Below are positions 1 to 8,958 of a stretch of DNA of 64,000 nt, piece after piece. How positions within the stretch are numbered: the first letter of the stretch is position 1; each line of letters begins with the position of its first letter. The translations under genes and the position numbers were made by a program. The stretch is from the NCBI RefSeq assembly GCF_009687865.1, contig NZ_BLAE01000023.1, positions 1-64,000 on the forward strand, read 5' to 3'. The DNA is from Acrocarpospora macrocephala. GTDB taxonomy: Bacteria > Actinomycetota > Actinomycetes > Streptosporangiales > Streptosporangiaceae. Under the pieces are notes generated by a model that ran no database searches, was not told the origin of the DNA, and saw only the letters and a list, made by a program, of their open reading frames with translations.

Positions 1-1
1 C

Positions 2-160
2 GGCACCACCGACCTGGACCTTCTCGCCCCCGCCTGCACCTGGCCCAACCGCGACAAAGCAACCCACCCCGACCGCTACCGCACCCGCCGCAACCACGAC
101 GGCACCTGGACCCTCCTCTACCACGGCAAAAGCCGCTTCGCCGGACGGTTCCGGCGCTGA
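2..160 (+). CDS. C-terminal end of an HNH-type (DUF222-like) endonuclease, partial
   Basis: Only the last 52 codons are in the window; the gene starts upstream of base 1. The fragment begins GTTDLD and then has a Cys-Thr-Trp-Pro stretch, Arg/His-rich residues and a short aromatic tail ending FRR. This resembles the end of the HNH domain of the actinobacterial DUF222/13E12-repeat HNH proteins, where a GG-x-TD-L segment precedes the last metal-binding residues. The expected final His pair (H-x-x-x-H after the Cys) is not evident, so the copy may be divergent. These genes are multi-copy and often lie near mobile elements, which fits the transposase scrap just downstream. Function is inferred from a short fragment only. 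Confidence 0.45.
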   Translation, partial: GTTDLDLLAPACTWPNRDKATHPDRYRTRRNHDGTWTLLYHGKSRFAGRFRR

Positions 161-262
161 AACCGGACCGGCACGAGAGCGCCACCCACCCAGGCCGGGA
201 ACCCAGGGGGTTGAGGGAGTTCTCCGATCCTGAGACAGCCGGAGAAGCGTCGATCCTGGCCG

Positions 263-320
263 CCATGCGTAGCCACGCGATCGGCGCGCCACCATGCGTA
301 GCTACGCGATCGGCGCGCTA
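263..320. repeat. 29-bp imperfect tandem duplication
   Basis: Two adjacent 29-bp units, 263-291 and 292-320, differ at two bases. Both contain CCATGCGTAG and GCGATCGGCGCGC. The duplication covers the sequence that opens the transposase remnant, so it looks like a slippage event in a decaying element. Confidence 0.75.
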
Positions 321-413
321 CGCCTGCTGAACTTCACCAACATCGCCGAAGGCACCCGCTGGGCACGCGACGACTTCCACAACCCGCTCATCGCCCTCGG
401 CCTCACAAGGTGA
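294..413 (+). pseudogene. ISAs1-family transposase remnant (C-terminal tail)
   Basis: The frame reads 39 residues to a TGA at 411-413. It contains AIGALRLLNFTNIAEG and ends with NPLIALGL. ISAs1-family DDE transposases end with a similar pattern (short Ala-Ile-x-x-Leu-Arg-Leu helix, a TNIA motif, then a Pro-Leu-x-x-Leu-Gly tail). The catalytic core is absent, so this is debris from an element whose 5' part has been lost. The match is from memory of the family pattern and the fragment is short. Confidence 0.45.
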
Positions 414-533
414 GAATTCCTTCGACCCTGGGTACCAACCCGAGCTTGTTCCTGAGGCTTTCGGTGGCTGCGAAATACAAGGCGTCCCAGGTCTGGATGG
501 TTTGGAGAGCTGATTTGTTGAAATCGTTGCGGG

Positions 534-2576
534 TTGGCGGTGGACGGTGTATCAACGACGCGGGTGATCACTTTGGTTTCGTATTATGTCGACCTTGCCA
601 TCGGTCTCATTCTTGCCTTTCTGTTGCTGTCGCTTCTGGTCAGCGGGCTGAATGAAGGTCTTGTCCGGCTGCTCGGGATCCGTAGTAAATTCCTGTGGGC
701 CTATCTGCGTGACACGCTCGATGGTGGCGAGGTCGTGGAGAAGGTCCCGGGTGTTCTGCGGTGGCTGGATGCCCGGCTCAAGGGCTTCAGCCGGTTCAGC
801 AGAAGGCTGCGCAGCGCGCTCGCCGATCTTCTGCCACCCCCGAAGCTGATCCGCTCACGCTTGCCCGCGACCCTTCTTGGCGTCTTCGCGAAACTCCCCT
901 TCGGCAAGGACCCGCGCCCCGCCTTCAGCCCTTACCCGGCCCCCGTCCACAGCCCACCCCTGGCCGCGGCCGCCGACTCCCTCGTCGCCGCAGAGGTCAA
1001 AGCCGCAGAATCATTGGCAGGTTCAGCAGGAACAGCCGGTTCAGCAGGAACAGGAGACCTGGCAGGGACGACGGAGGCACCCGGAGCGACAGGCACCCCA
1101 GCAACAGCCGGAACAATGGGGACGCCGGAGCCCACGGTATCGGACGGATCTGCGGGGGCATCTGAAGCGGCGGGAACAGCAGGGGCGACAGGGACGGAAG
1201 AGTCCATCAGACCAGCCGTAACGATGGAATCACCCTTAGCGGCTGAAATGGCAGGAACACCAGGAGCGGCAGGCGCCACGGCTGGAACGATAGGAACGGC
1301 GGAGTTCACCGGATCGGACGGACCCACGGGCACGCCCGGAGTGGCGGGAACGGCGGAATCCACCAGAGCAGACGCAACGGCGGAATCACCCTTGGCGGCG
1401 GGAACGGCGGGGACACCGGACTCCACGGGACTGGACGGAACGGCGGGGGAACACGGGTCGGGAGCGGCAGGGGCAGCTGGATCGGTGGGCATGGGCGGGT
1501 CGACAGGCACTGTGCTACCGTCGGAGATCTTGATCGCTAGTTCGCCTGCCGACCAAACGCTCCGTTCCCTTGGGATCGTGGATTCGTCGCAGGCCGCTGG
1601 CGGCGGGCTCGCCGGGGCGGTTGTGGGCTCGGCCGTCGATTCGGCGCATGGTGCGGAGCATGCCGATCCGCGGGAGCACGGTGAATCCCTTACCGACCTG
1701 CTGCATGAGCGCCTTCAGGAAATCGACGAGGCCAAGCACGGCAAAACGACCATCGCTGAGATCCCGCCGTCACGCTTCTCTGTGGCTCTGCTGGAAATAG
1801 CCTCCGACCGTGGGGGCATCGAACCTCTGCTCAGCCAACTCCAAAGACTCAAGAGTCCGCTCTACCGCCCCATGGCCGCCATCTGGGAAAAATCCGGCGG
1901 CACCCTCCCATCCCTGACTCCTGTGCCGCCAACACCGGCTGTAATCACACCACCGGCGTCCGCTCGTACCCCTTTCACCGACTCCGGCGTGCCGACGCCC
2001 GGCACGGCAACCGCGCCTGGCGAGGTGGCCACTGCCAGCGCGGTCGACATGGAAGCGTTCCGCAAGGGCGTCGAGGACTGGTTCGACGGCGAGATGACAC
2101 GGCTCACGCTGCTCTACCGCAGATATGTCCGATGGGCGGTCGGCGTCCTCAGCCTGCTGGTCACGCTTCTGTTCAGCATGGACGCCTTGGAATACGGCAA
2201 GACCCTGCTCAACGACAACGCCTACCGGAGCGCGGTGGCCGCCTTCGCCGATCAGGGCGAACAGGCTCTCGCCCCCATCAAGGCGCAGTGCGAACCCGAC
2301 AAGGACATCTACACCTGCGTCACCGAAGTCCTCAGCACCCCCGCCTTCGTCAAGATCTTCGCGCACGCTCCCGTCAGCGCCACCATCCCCCCATCCGGCA
2401 GCCCCGCCTGGACCTGGCGCGGCGGCGACTGGTGGGACCGCCTGGTAACCCCCAGCCACTGGCCGGGCTTCCTCCTCACCCTCGTCGCCCTCCTATTCGG
2501 CGCCCCTTTCTGGTGGGACATGTTCCGCCGGGTGACAGGCCTGAAATCCCGCTCCACCACCTCCACCACGAAGTAG
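534..2576 (+). CDS. Membrane protein with long Gly/Ala/Thr low-complexity insert, unknown function
   Basis: Not assigned to a named family. An N-terminal hydrophobic helix (about residues 19-40, LAIGLILAFLLLSLLVSGLN) is followed by a conserved-looking cytosolic segment. Residues about 135-340 are a low-complexity stretch rich in Gly, Ala, Thr and Pro, partly in G-x-y triplets, with an 18-bp DNA repeat visible at 1021-1053. The second half has a soluble segment, a conserved-looking EDWFDGEMTRLTLLYRRYV stretch and then one or two membrane helices (about 530-550 and 645-665) with a Trp-rich patch between. The ends resemble hypothetical bacterial membrane proteins with an FxxWFDxxM motif. The start is uncertain: TTG 534, GTG 540 and GTG 561 are all possible and none has a convincing Shine-Dalgarno sequence. 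Confidence 0.6.
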   Translation: MAVDGVSTTRVITLVSYYVDLAIGLILAFLLLSLLVSGLNEGLVRLLGIRSKFLWAYLRDTLDGGEVVEKVPGVLRWLDARLKGFSRFSRRLRSALADLLPPPKLIRSRLPATLLGVFAKLPFGKDPRPAFSPYPAPVHSPPLAAAADSLVAAEVKAAESLAGSAGTAGSAGTGDLAGTTEAPGATGTPATAGTMGTPEPTVSDGSAGASEAAGTAGATGTEESIRPAVTMESPLAAEMAGTPGAAGATAGTIGTAEFTGSDGPTGTPGVAGTAESTRADATAESPLAAGTAGTPDSTGLDGTAGEHGSGAAGAAGSVGMGGSTGTVLPSEILIASSPADQTLRSLGIVDSSQAAGGGLAGAVVGSAVDSAHGAEHADPREHGESLTDLLHERLQEIDEAKHGKTTIAEIPPSRFSVALLEIASDRGGIEPLLSQLQRLKSPLYRPMAAIWEKSGGTLPSLTPVPPTPAVITPPASARTPFTDSGVPTPGTATAPGEVATASAVDMEAFRKGVEDWFDGEMTRLTLLYRRYVRWAVGVLSLLVTLLFSMDALEYGKTLLNDNAYRSAVAAFADQGEQALAPIKAQCEPDKDIYTCVTEVLSTPAFVKIFAHAPVSATIPPSGSPAWTWRGGDWWDRLVTPSHWPGFLLTLVALLFGAPFWWDMFRRVTGLKSRSTTSTTK

Positions 2577-2732
2577 CCCTCCACGCGGAGGCGGCTCGGC
2601 GCGGGCAGACACCGTGGACCAAGGGAGGGCGAGCGCGGGCGGATATCGGAGGCAAGGGGGAGGGTGCAAAGGAGAGGTCATAGGGGGTGAGATCTTCGTG
2701 GGGGTCGGTTGTATGGGGGTGTTTGGGGGGTG

Positions 2733-2776
2733 ATATTTCGGGCTGGTGATCCCCTGGCCGCATATTTCGGGGCTGG
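2733..2776. promoter_or_regulatory. Direct repeat upstream of the phosphate transporter
   Basis: ATATTTCGGG followed by CTGG occurs twice, at 2733 and 2762, with a 29-base period, ending about 20 bp before the transporter start. It lies on one face of the DNA within the 218-bp intergenic region. It does not look like the Streptomyces PHO box. It may be a binding site for an unknown regulator. Confidence 0.3.
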
Positions 2777-2794
2777 GGTGCCAAGTAGGGCGGT

Positions 2795-3925
2795 ATGGAT
2801 GTTGGGGGCGTGCTGCTGGTGGTTGTGGTCGTCACGGCGTTGTCCTTTGACTTCACCAATGGGGTTCATGACACGGCGAACGCCATGGCGACGTCGATCG
2901 CGACGGGGGCGTTGCGGCCGAAGGTGGCGGTGGGGTTGTCGGCGGTGTTGAACTTCGCGGGGGCGTTTCTGTCGTTGAAGGTGGCGGCGACGATCGCGAC
3001 GGGAATCGTGGAGACGGGGGCGATCACGCTTACCGTGGTGTTCGCGGGGTTGATCGGGGGGCTCGCCTGGAATCTGTTGACCTGGTATTTCGGGATTCCG
3101 TCGAGCTCGTCGCATGCGCTGATCGGCGGGGTGGTGGGGGCGACGCTGATCGCGGCGGGGGCTTCGGCGGTCAAGGGGAAGGAGCTGGTCTCGCACGTGC
3201 TGATCCCGGCCGTGCTCGCCCCGCTGACGGCGATCGTAGTGGCCACCCTCGGCACCTTCCTCGTGTACGTCATCACCAGAAGAGTCCCGGAAGGCATCCG
3301 GAGCCGGGGGTTCAGGCTGGGGCAGATCGGATCCGCGTCGCTGGTCTCGCTGGCGCACGGAACCAACGACGCGCAGAAGACCATGGGCGTCATCACGCTC
3401 GCGCTGATCACCGGTGGGGTGATCAGGCCGGACGCGGGGGTGCCGTTCTGGGTGATCGTGGCCAGTGCGACCTCGATCTCGCTGGGCACGTATCTGGGTG
3501 GCTGGCGAGTGATCCGTACCTTGGGCAAGGGCCTGACGGAGATCGAGACGCCGCAGGGATTCGCGGCCGAGAGCTCCTCGGCGGCGGTGATCTTCTCCTC
3601 GTCGCACTTCGGGTTCCCGCTGTCCACCACCCAGGTGTGCGCCGGTTCGGTGATCGGCGCCGGTCTCGGGAAGCGGCTGGCCGAGGTCCGCTGGGGGGTC
3701 GCCGCCCGGATGGGCGTGGCCTGGCTGATCACCCTCCCGGCGGCCGCGCTGGTCGGCGCGCTGGCCTGGGCGAGCGCGAACGGCATCGGCGGCAGCCTGG
3801 GCGTGCTCACGGTCTTCTGCGTCTCCGCCATGCTGTCCGGCGGCCTCTATCTGTTGTCCCGCCGCGCCCCGGTCAACGCCGGCAACGTCAACGACAAGTG
3901 GACCGCGAAGGAGCGGTCGGCATGA
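2795..3925 (+). CDS. pit: Inorganic phosphate transporter, PiT family
   Basis: This 376-residue protein is a low-affinity phosphate (metal-phosphate/H+) symporter of the inner membrane. It has the two PiT signatures from the family's internal duplication: FDFTNGVHDTANA near residues 18-30 and LAHGTNDAQKTMG near 186-199. About ten hydrophobic segments surround them, and the SSSHALIGG and SSSHFGFPLSTTQ motifs that typify PiT repeats are present. Length is normal for actinobacterial PiT. Its stop overlaps the start of the next small gene (ATGA), so the two are probably translationally coupled. The usual PhoU-like DUF47 partner is not adjacent. Confidence 0.95.
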   Translation: MDVGGVLLVVVVVTALSFDFTNGVHDTANAMATSIATGALRPKVAVGLSAVLNFAGAFLSLKVAATIATGIVETGAITLTVVFAGLIGGLAWNLLTWYFGIPSSSSHALIGGVVGATLIAAGASAVKGKELVSHVLIPAVLAPLTAIVVATLGTFLVYVITRRVPEGIRSRGFRLGQIGSASLVSLAHGTNDAQKTMGVITLALITGGVIRPDAGVPFWVIVASATSISLGTYLGGWRVIRTLGKGLTEIETPQGFAAESSSAAVIFSSSHFGFPLSTTQVCAGSVIGAGLGKRLAEVRWGVAARMGVAWLITLPAAALVGALAWASANGIGGSLGVLTVFCVSAMLSGGLYLLSRRAPVNAGNVNDKWTAKERSA

Positions 3926-4125
3926 ACGACTGGCTCGACCTGGCCGCCCTGGGGCGCGTTCTCGTCGCCTCCTTGGTGGCGGGCGCGGGCCTGGTCGCCG
4001 TGTTCTCCCTGGCCCTCGTCGGCTTGTCCGCCGGGAAGGTCATCGGCCGTGCCGGAGCGGGCGTGTGCCTGTTGGTGGTCGTGGCGGGTGTCGTCCTCGG
4101 CCTGCACGTGATGCTGCAGAAGTGA
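3922..4125 (+). CDS. Small two-helix membrane protein coupled to pit
   Basis: A 67-residue protein whose ATG overlaps the pit stop codon. It has two hydrophobic helices, about residues 10-30 (VLVASLVAGAGLVAVFSLAL) and 43-62, with a short basic loop between. Similar small proteins often follow PiT transporters in actinomycetes, where they are annotated only as hypothetical. The coupling suggests an accessory role in transporter assembly or regulation, which is inference. Its stop lies one base from the stop of the convergent glnE gene. Confidence 0.75.
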   Translation: MNDWLDLAALGRVLVASLVAGAGLVAVFSLALVGLSAGKVIGRAGAGVCLLVVVAGVVLGLHVMLQK

Positions 4126-4126
4126 C

Positions 4127-7096
4127 TCAATCCTCGTAGAACACCCGCTCGACGACGAGGCGGGCGCGGCGGGTGGCGCGGCGGTAGTCGTCGATGAAGT
4201 CCTCGGAGCCGTCGGGCGGGTAGCCCAGGGTGCGGGAGATGAGGGCGCGTTCCTTGACCAGGCCGGGGATGCTGTCGGCGGCGCGCCCGCGGACCAGCAT
4301 GATGGCGTCGCGGACGCGGGAGGCGAAGCGCCAGGCGTCGACGAGGGTGGTCTCGTCGCCGGGGTCGAGCAGGCCGGCGGCGACGGCGGCACGCAGGGTG
4401 TTCAGGGTGGTGGTGGTGCGCAGGGCGGGGACGCGCCCGGCGTGCCGGAGCTGGAGCAGCTGGGCGACCCATTCCACGTCGGAGAGGCCGCCGCGGCCGA
4501 GTTTGGTGTGCAGGGTGGGGTCGGCGCCGCGCGGGAGACGCTCGGCCTCCATCCGGGCCTTGAGCTTGCGGATCTGGAGCACGGCTTCGGCGGAGATGCC
4601 GTCGGCGGGGTAGCGGAGCGGGTCGATGAGGTCGACGAACTCGGCGCCGAGGGCGGGGTCGCCGGCGCAGAAGCGGGCGCGCAGCAGGGCCTGAGCTTCC
4701 CAGTGGGAGGACCAGCGGTCGTAGTAGGCGCGGTAGGAGGACAGCGTCCGTACCAGAGGGCCTTGGCGGCCTTCGGGGCGCAGGCCCGCGTCGACGCCGA
4801 GGGGCGGGTCGGGGGCGGGGAGGGAGAGCAGGCGGCGCAGTTCCTCGGCTACGGCGCGGGCGGCGTCGGTGGCGTCCTTCTCCTCGGCGCCGGGGATCGG
4901 GGAGTGCACGAACATGACGTCGGCGTCGCTGCTGTAGGAGCATTCGAAGCCGCCGAGGCGGCCCATCGCGATGACCGCGATCCGGGTGGGGAACTCGCCG
5001 CGGCGTTCCACCGCGACCTTGTTGATGGCGGCGTCCAGGGCGCCCTGGATGGTGACGTCGTTGAGCGCGGACAACGCCTGGCCCACGGTTTCGATGTCGA
5101 TGTAGCCGGCCAGGTCCGCGCCTGCCGTACGGAAGAGTTCGCGGCGGCGGAGGGCGCGGATGGAGGCGACGGCGGTTTCGGCGTCGGAGCCGTGGCGGGC
5201 GACGGTGGCGGCGATCTCGGCGTGCAGCGCCTCGACGGGGCGGACGGCGAGGTCGGTGGCGGAGCCGAGCATGGCGACCGCGTCGGGAGCGTGCAGCAGC
5301 AGGCCGGTGATGTAGCGGCTGGTGCCGAGCAGGAGGGCGAGTTGCTCGGCGACGGCGGTCTCGTCGCGGAGCAGGCGCAGATACCACGGCGTGGTGCCGA
5401 GTTTGTCGCTGATCTGGCGGAAGCCGAGCAGTCCGGCGTCGGGGTCGGGGGCGTTGGCGAACCAGCCGAGCATGACCGGGAGCAGGGTCCGCTGGATCGC
5501 GGCGCGGCGGGAGACGCCGCTGGTCAGCGCGCTGATGTGGCGCAGCGCCCCGGCCGGGTCGGCGTAGCCGAGGGCTTCCAGGCGGGCTTGGGCGGCGGTG
5601 GTGGACAGGCGGGTCTCCTCGGAAGGGAGCCGGGCGGCGGCCTGGAGCAGCGGGCGGTAGAAGAGCTTCTCGTGCAGTCGCCGTACTTCGAGGGCGTGCC
5701 GCTTCCAGGTGGTCGTGAACTGGCCGACCGGATCGGTCGCCATGCCGAGGCCGCGCCCGATCCGGCGCAGGTCGGCGACGTCCGACGGCACCATGTGGGT
5801 ACGGCGCAGCCGGTGCAGCTGGATCAGATGCTCGACCTGCCGGAGGAACGTGTACGCCTCCGCCAGCGCCTTCGCATCCTCCCGCCCGACATATCCCCCA
5901 CGGGACAGCGCGGCCAGCGCCGACAGGGTGGCCCGGCGGCGCAGCAGCGGATCCGAGCGCCCGTGCACGAGCTGCAGCAGCTGCACCGCGAACTCGATGT
6001 CCCGCAGCCCGCCGGGCCCGAGCTTGATCTGCCGTTCCGCCTCGCTGACCCGCACGTGCGCCTCGACCCGGCGGCGCATGGCCTGCACGTCCTCGACGAA
6101 GTTGTCGCGCGCGGCGGCCTGCCACACCATCGCGTTGACGGCCTCGACGTAGACGCCGCCGAGCTCCAGGTCACCCGCGACCGGGCGGGCCTTCAGCAGC
6201 GCCTGGAACTCCCACGTCTTGGCCCAGCGGCGGTAGTACGCGAGATGGCTGTCCAGCGTCCGGACCAGGGGTCCCAGCTTGCCCTCGGGGCGCAGGTTGG
6301 CGTCCACCTCCCAGAGCGCGCCCTCGGGCGTGGTGGTGGAGCAGGCCCGCATCATGCTCTGGGCCAGCCGGGTGGCGACCTGGAGGGCGCGGGTCTCCTC
6401 GACGCCCTCCTTCGGCTCGGCCACGAAGATCACGTCCACGTCGGAGATGTAGTTGAGCTCGCGCGCGCCGCACTTGCCCATCCCGATCACCGCGAGCCGC
6501 ACGTCGAGCGCCTCGGGCACCTCGGCCCTGGCGATGGCCAGCCCGGCCTCCAGCGCGGCGCCGGCCAGGTCGGCCAGCTCGGCGGCGGTCCCGGCCAGGG
6601 TGATCTCGCCGGTCACGTCCCGCCCGGCCAGGTCCAGCAGCCTGCCCCGGTAGGCGGCGCGCAGCGCGTCCATGGCGGCGGTCCCCGGCAGTCCTGCGAC
6701 CGGTTCCGGCAGGTACGCGTCCGCCCCGACCGCGAACAGCAGCTCGTCGCGGGCGCTCAACGGGTCCTCGTGCTCGTGGCGGCGCAGCTGCTCCGGGTGG
6801 CGGACCGCGTGGTCGCCGAGGGCTGCGCTGAGGCCGAAGACGGCGATCATGCGGTGCCGGAGCGCGGGGTCGGCGCGGAAGCTTCCGAGCACGCTCGGAT
6901 CGCGCTCGACCAGCCGGTTCAGGGCGGTCAGCGCCAGATCCGGGTCGGCCGCGGCGATCAGATCCGCGAGCAGGTCGAGATCGCCGACCGCCTCCGGTCC
7001 GAGTTCGTCCAGCAGCCGTTCGGCCCTGGCCCCGTCGGCGAAGCCGAGTCGGGCCAGGCGCCCGGCCGTGGTCTGCATCCGGGACGCGGTGTTCAC
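4127..7096 (-). CDS. glnE: Glutamine synthetase adenylyltransferase/deadenylylase
   Basis: GlnE adds or removes AMP on a tyrosine of type-I glutamine synthetase in response to nitrogen status. The protein has the expected two nucleotidyltransferase halves: GMGKCGARELNYISDVDVIF near residues 205-224 (deadenylylase side) and MGRLGGFECSYSSDADVMF near 705-725 (adenylylase side), each followed by an Arg-rich GLND-type helical domain. I place the start at GTG 7096 (989 residues) because GGAGG lies 8 bases upstream at 7105-7109. The frame stays open to a TTG at 7138, which has no such site. Neighbours on the far side of the accessory block (glnA2 at 27.7-29.0 kb) belong to the same conserved nitrogen cluster in other actinobacteria. 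Confidence 0.95.
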   Translation of the reverse strand: MNTASRMQTTAGRLARLGFADGARAERLLDELGPEAVGDLDLLADLIAAADPDLALTALNRLVERDPSVLGSFRADPALRHRMIAVFGLSAALGDHAVRHPEQLRRHEHEDPLSARDELLFAVGADAYLPEPVAGLPGTAAMDALRAAYRGRLLDLAGRDVTGEITLAGTAAELADLAGAALEAGLAIARAEVPEALDVRLAVIGMGKCGARELNYISDVDVIFVAEPKEGVEETRALQVATRLAQSMMRACSTTTPEGALWEVDANLRPEGKLGPLVRTLDSHLAYYRRWAKTWEFQALLKARPVAGDLELGGVYVEAVNAMVWQAAARDNFVEDVQAMRRRVEAHVRVSEAERQIKLGPGGLRDIEFAVQLLQLVHGRSDPLLRRRATLSALAALSRGGYVGREDAKALAEAYTFLRQVEHLIQLHRLRRTHMVPSDVADLRRIGRGLGMATDPVGQFTTTWKRHALEVRRLHEKLFYRPLLQAAARLPSEETRLSTTAAQARLEALGYADPAGALRHISALTSGVSRRAAIQRTLLPVMLGWFANAPDPDAGLLGFRQISDKLGTTPWYLRLLRDETAVAEQLALLLGTSRYITGLLLHAPDAVAMLGSATDLAVRPVEALHAEIAATVARHGSDAETAVASIRALRRRELFRTAGADLAGYIDIETVGQALSALNDVTIQGALDAAINKVAVERRGEFPTRIAVIAMGRLGGFECSYSSDADVMFVHSPIPGAEEKDATDAARAVAEELRRLLSLPAPDPPLGVDAGLRPEGRQGPLVRTLSSYRAYYDRWSSHWEAQALLRARFCAGDPALGAEFVDLIDPLRYPADGISAEAVLQIRKLKARMEAERLPRGADPTLHTKLGRGGLSDVEWVAQLLQLRHAGRVPALRTTTTLNTLRAAVAAGLLDPGDETTLVDAWRFASRVRDAIMLVRGRAADSIPGLVKERALISRTLGYPPDGSEDFIDDYRRATRRARLVVERVFYED

Positions 7097-7266
7097 CGCC
7101 CCTTCCTCCGCCTCGATGTCCGCGACGTCAACTCGCAACTAATCTTCCTTCTCGGAGAGAACCACTCCAACATGGCGCGCCCCGTTAACGCCATGTCGTT
7201 GACTTCGCACACGGTAACTCGCCGCCTTGTGCGCGTCGTTAGCGGTTTCTGTCCGTAATCAGGTCA

Positions 7267-7983
7267 TCACGCGGTTTGGCCACGCACCCGCGTGGCGTGC
7301 TCGGCCACGACGGCGGCGAATGCCTCCGCGAGCGGGCGCCAATGGGCCTGCAATCGTGACCTGGCGGCGTCGACCTGGGAATTCAACTCGCTGACTGGAT
7401 GACCGGTCAAGCCGGTCGTCCATTCGCGGAAAATGTCCGGAGTGGCCTCCGGGTGGAACTGGACCGCCCACGCATTGTCGCCGAGGCGATATGCCTGATT
7501 CGGGTAGGCGTCGCCGGTCGCCAGTAATACCGCTTGTTCCGGCAATGTGGTCATCGCGTCGTAGTGGTATTGCACCGCGACCGACTCGGGCGCTGCCACG
7601 CCCGCGAAGAGCCGGTCGGCGCGGGCCTCCGGCAGCAGGTGAATCGTGCCCGCGCCGATCTCCAGGCCGGGTGCGCCGCGGCGCACCTCGCCGCCGCAGG
7701 CGAGCGTCATGAGCTGGGCGCCGAGGCAGATGCCGAGCACGGGCGCGCCGTCGTCGACGGTGGTCTTGATCAGGTCGCGGGTGGCAGGCAGCCAGGGATA
7801 CTCCTCGTCGTCCCACGCGGAGGCCGCGCCGCCGAGCACGAGCAGCCCGTCCCGCGCTCGATCGGGTACGGGTTCCCCCAGGTAGGGCCGTACGACCAGG
7901 GTTTCCACCCCGGCCAGCCACGCCGCGAAATAGCCGAGCCCGGCTTCTGCTTCATGCTCAATCACGACAACGCGCGCATCCAT
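7267..7983 (-). CDS. Class-I glutamine amidotransferase domain protein
   Basis: A 238-residue single-domain protein of the GATase1 family, which hydrolyses glutamine and passes ammonia to an acceptor. The nucleophile elbow GICLGAQ gives Cys86, and the partner residues are His177 and Glu179 in QFHPEA. No synthase domain is attached, so the substrate is unknown. Relatives include GMP-synthase-like and gamma-glutamyl-polyamine or gamma-glutamyl-GABA hydrolases. In actinomycetes such genes often sit near glnA-type genes, and here glnE is just downstream on the same strand (170-bp gap), suggesting nitrogen metabolism. The start is ATG 7983. Confidence 0.85.
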   Translation of the reverse strand: MDARVVVIEHEAEAGLGYFAAWLAGVETLVVRPYLGEPVPDRARDGLLVLGGAASAWDDEEYPWLPATRDLIKTTVDDGAPVLGICLGAQLMTLACGGEVRRGAPGLEIGAGTIHLLPEARADRLFAGVAAPESVAVQYHYDAMTTLPEQAVLLATGDAYPNQAYRLGDNAWAVQFHPEATPDIFREWTTGLTGHPVSELNSQVDAARSRLQAHWRPLAEAFAAVVAEHATRVRGQTA

Positions 7984-8091
7984 GGACAGATCATAAGGAA
8001 AGGCTCGACCCAGGGTCAGGGGCGGTGTCCTTTAGGTTGTCCGGGAATGCCCAGTATCGTCGAACGGACGATCGATCGTGAGGAGACGGCC

Positions 8092-8958
8092 ATGGAGTTC
8101 GACCGCGTACCCGTGCCCGGTGGCGACCTGCGGATCGCGCGGTTCGGGAGCGGGCCCCGGCTGATCATCGCGGTGCACGGGATCACCGCGTCGCTGATGG
8201 CCTGGCAGCGGGTCGGGTCGTCGTTGCCGGCGGAGTGGTCCATGGTGGCCATGGATCTGCGCGGGCGGGGGCACAGCGCGGGCGTTTCCGGGCCGTACGG
8301 GCTGCGCCGGCATGCCGAGGATGTCGAGCGGGTGGCGGAGTATGTGGGGGCGGATGAGACGAGCGTGCTCACCGGGCATTCGATGGGGGCGTATGTGGCG
8401 GTGCTGCACGCGGTCGAGCGGCAGTATGCCCGGACTGTTCTGGTCGATGGTGGCCTGCCGTTGCCGCTTCCGCCGGATATTTCGGCAGATGATCTGCTGG
8501 AGCTGAGTCTGGGTCCGGCGATCGCCCGGTTGAGCCAGACGTTCGCCGATGTCGAGGCGTATGTCGGGTTCTTTAAGGAGCATCCCGCGCTGGCGGACTG
8601 GACCGCGGCGATGGAGGACTATGTGCGTTATGACGCGCTCGAGATCGAGGGTGGGGTGCGGTCGCGCGTGCGGGAGGACGCGGTTCGCACCGACGGGCGT
8701 CAGCTGCTCACCGAAGGGGAGGCGATCGGCGCGGCGCTGCGTGCGATCAAGTCGCCGCTGCATCTGCTCAGGGCTCCGCGCGGGCTGCTGAACCAGGAGA
8801 TCGGGCTGATCCCCGACGCGCTGGCCGAATCCTGGACCGCCCAGCTGCCGGGGCTGCGCGACGAGGTGGTTCCGGACTGCAATCACTACACGATCGCGTT
8901 CCATGACCGGTGTGTCCGGGTTGTGGTCGATCGGTTGACTCTTGACCCAGCTATATAA
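8092..8958 (+). CDS. Alpha/beta-fold hydrolase
   Basis: A 288-residue cytosolic alpha/beta hydrolase. The oxyanion segment VHGITAS is near residue 29, the nucleophile elbow GHSMGA places Ser97, and a late His in CNHYT (His265) completes the likely triad. Asp or Glu of the triad is not certain. ATG 8092 is preceded by GAGGAG about 8 bases upstream, which supports the start although the frame extends further. Substrate cannot be told from sequence. The gene is divergent from the amidotransferase and only 39 bp before the toxin-antitoxin operon, whose -10 region begins at its stop codon. Confidence 0.85.
   Translation: MEFDRVPVPGGDLRIARFGSGPRLIIAVHGITASLMAWQRVGSSLPAEWSMVAMDLRGRGHSAGVSGPYGLRRHAEDVERVAEYVGADETSVLTGHSMGAYVAVLHAVERQYARTVLVDGGLPLPLPPDISADDLLELSLGPAIARLSQTFADVEAYVGFFKEHPALADWTAAMEDYVRYDALEIEGGVRSRVREDAVRTDGRQLLTEGEAIGAALRAIKSPLHLLRAPRGLLNQEIGLIPDALAESWTAQLPGLRDEVVPDCNHYTIAFHDRCVRVVVDRLTLDPAI

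Larger units (their letters stand above)
161..533. other. 373-bp region without an intact gene; holds transposase debris
   Basis: No complete gene is supported here. The region contains a 29-bp tandem duplication (263-320) and a 40-codon open segment resembling the end of an ISAs1-type transposase (294-413). The rest, including the last 120 bases before the next gene, shows no clear promoter or RNA structure. Confidence 0.5.

Noticed and set aside
4442-7258. A 938-codon open frame on the plus strand opposite glnE
   Set aside because: It is the antisense shadow of glnE in high-GC codon structure, with composition (Gly/Glu/Val/Arg only) of a shadow frame and no motif. glnE itself has full catalytic motifs.
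7139-7266. Possible GlnR box upstream of glnE (GTTAC on the minus strand, GTTAAC nearby)
   Set aside because: The partner GAAAC is not at the required 6-base spacing (CGAAG at best), unlike the exact site before glnA2.
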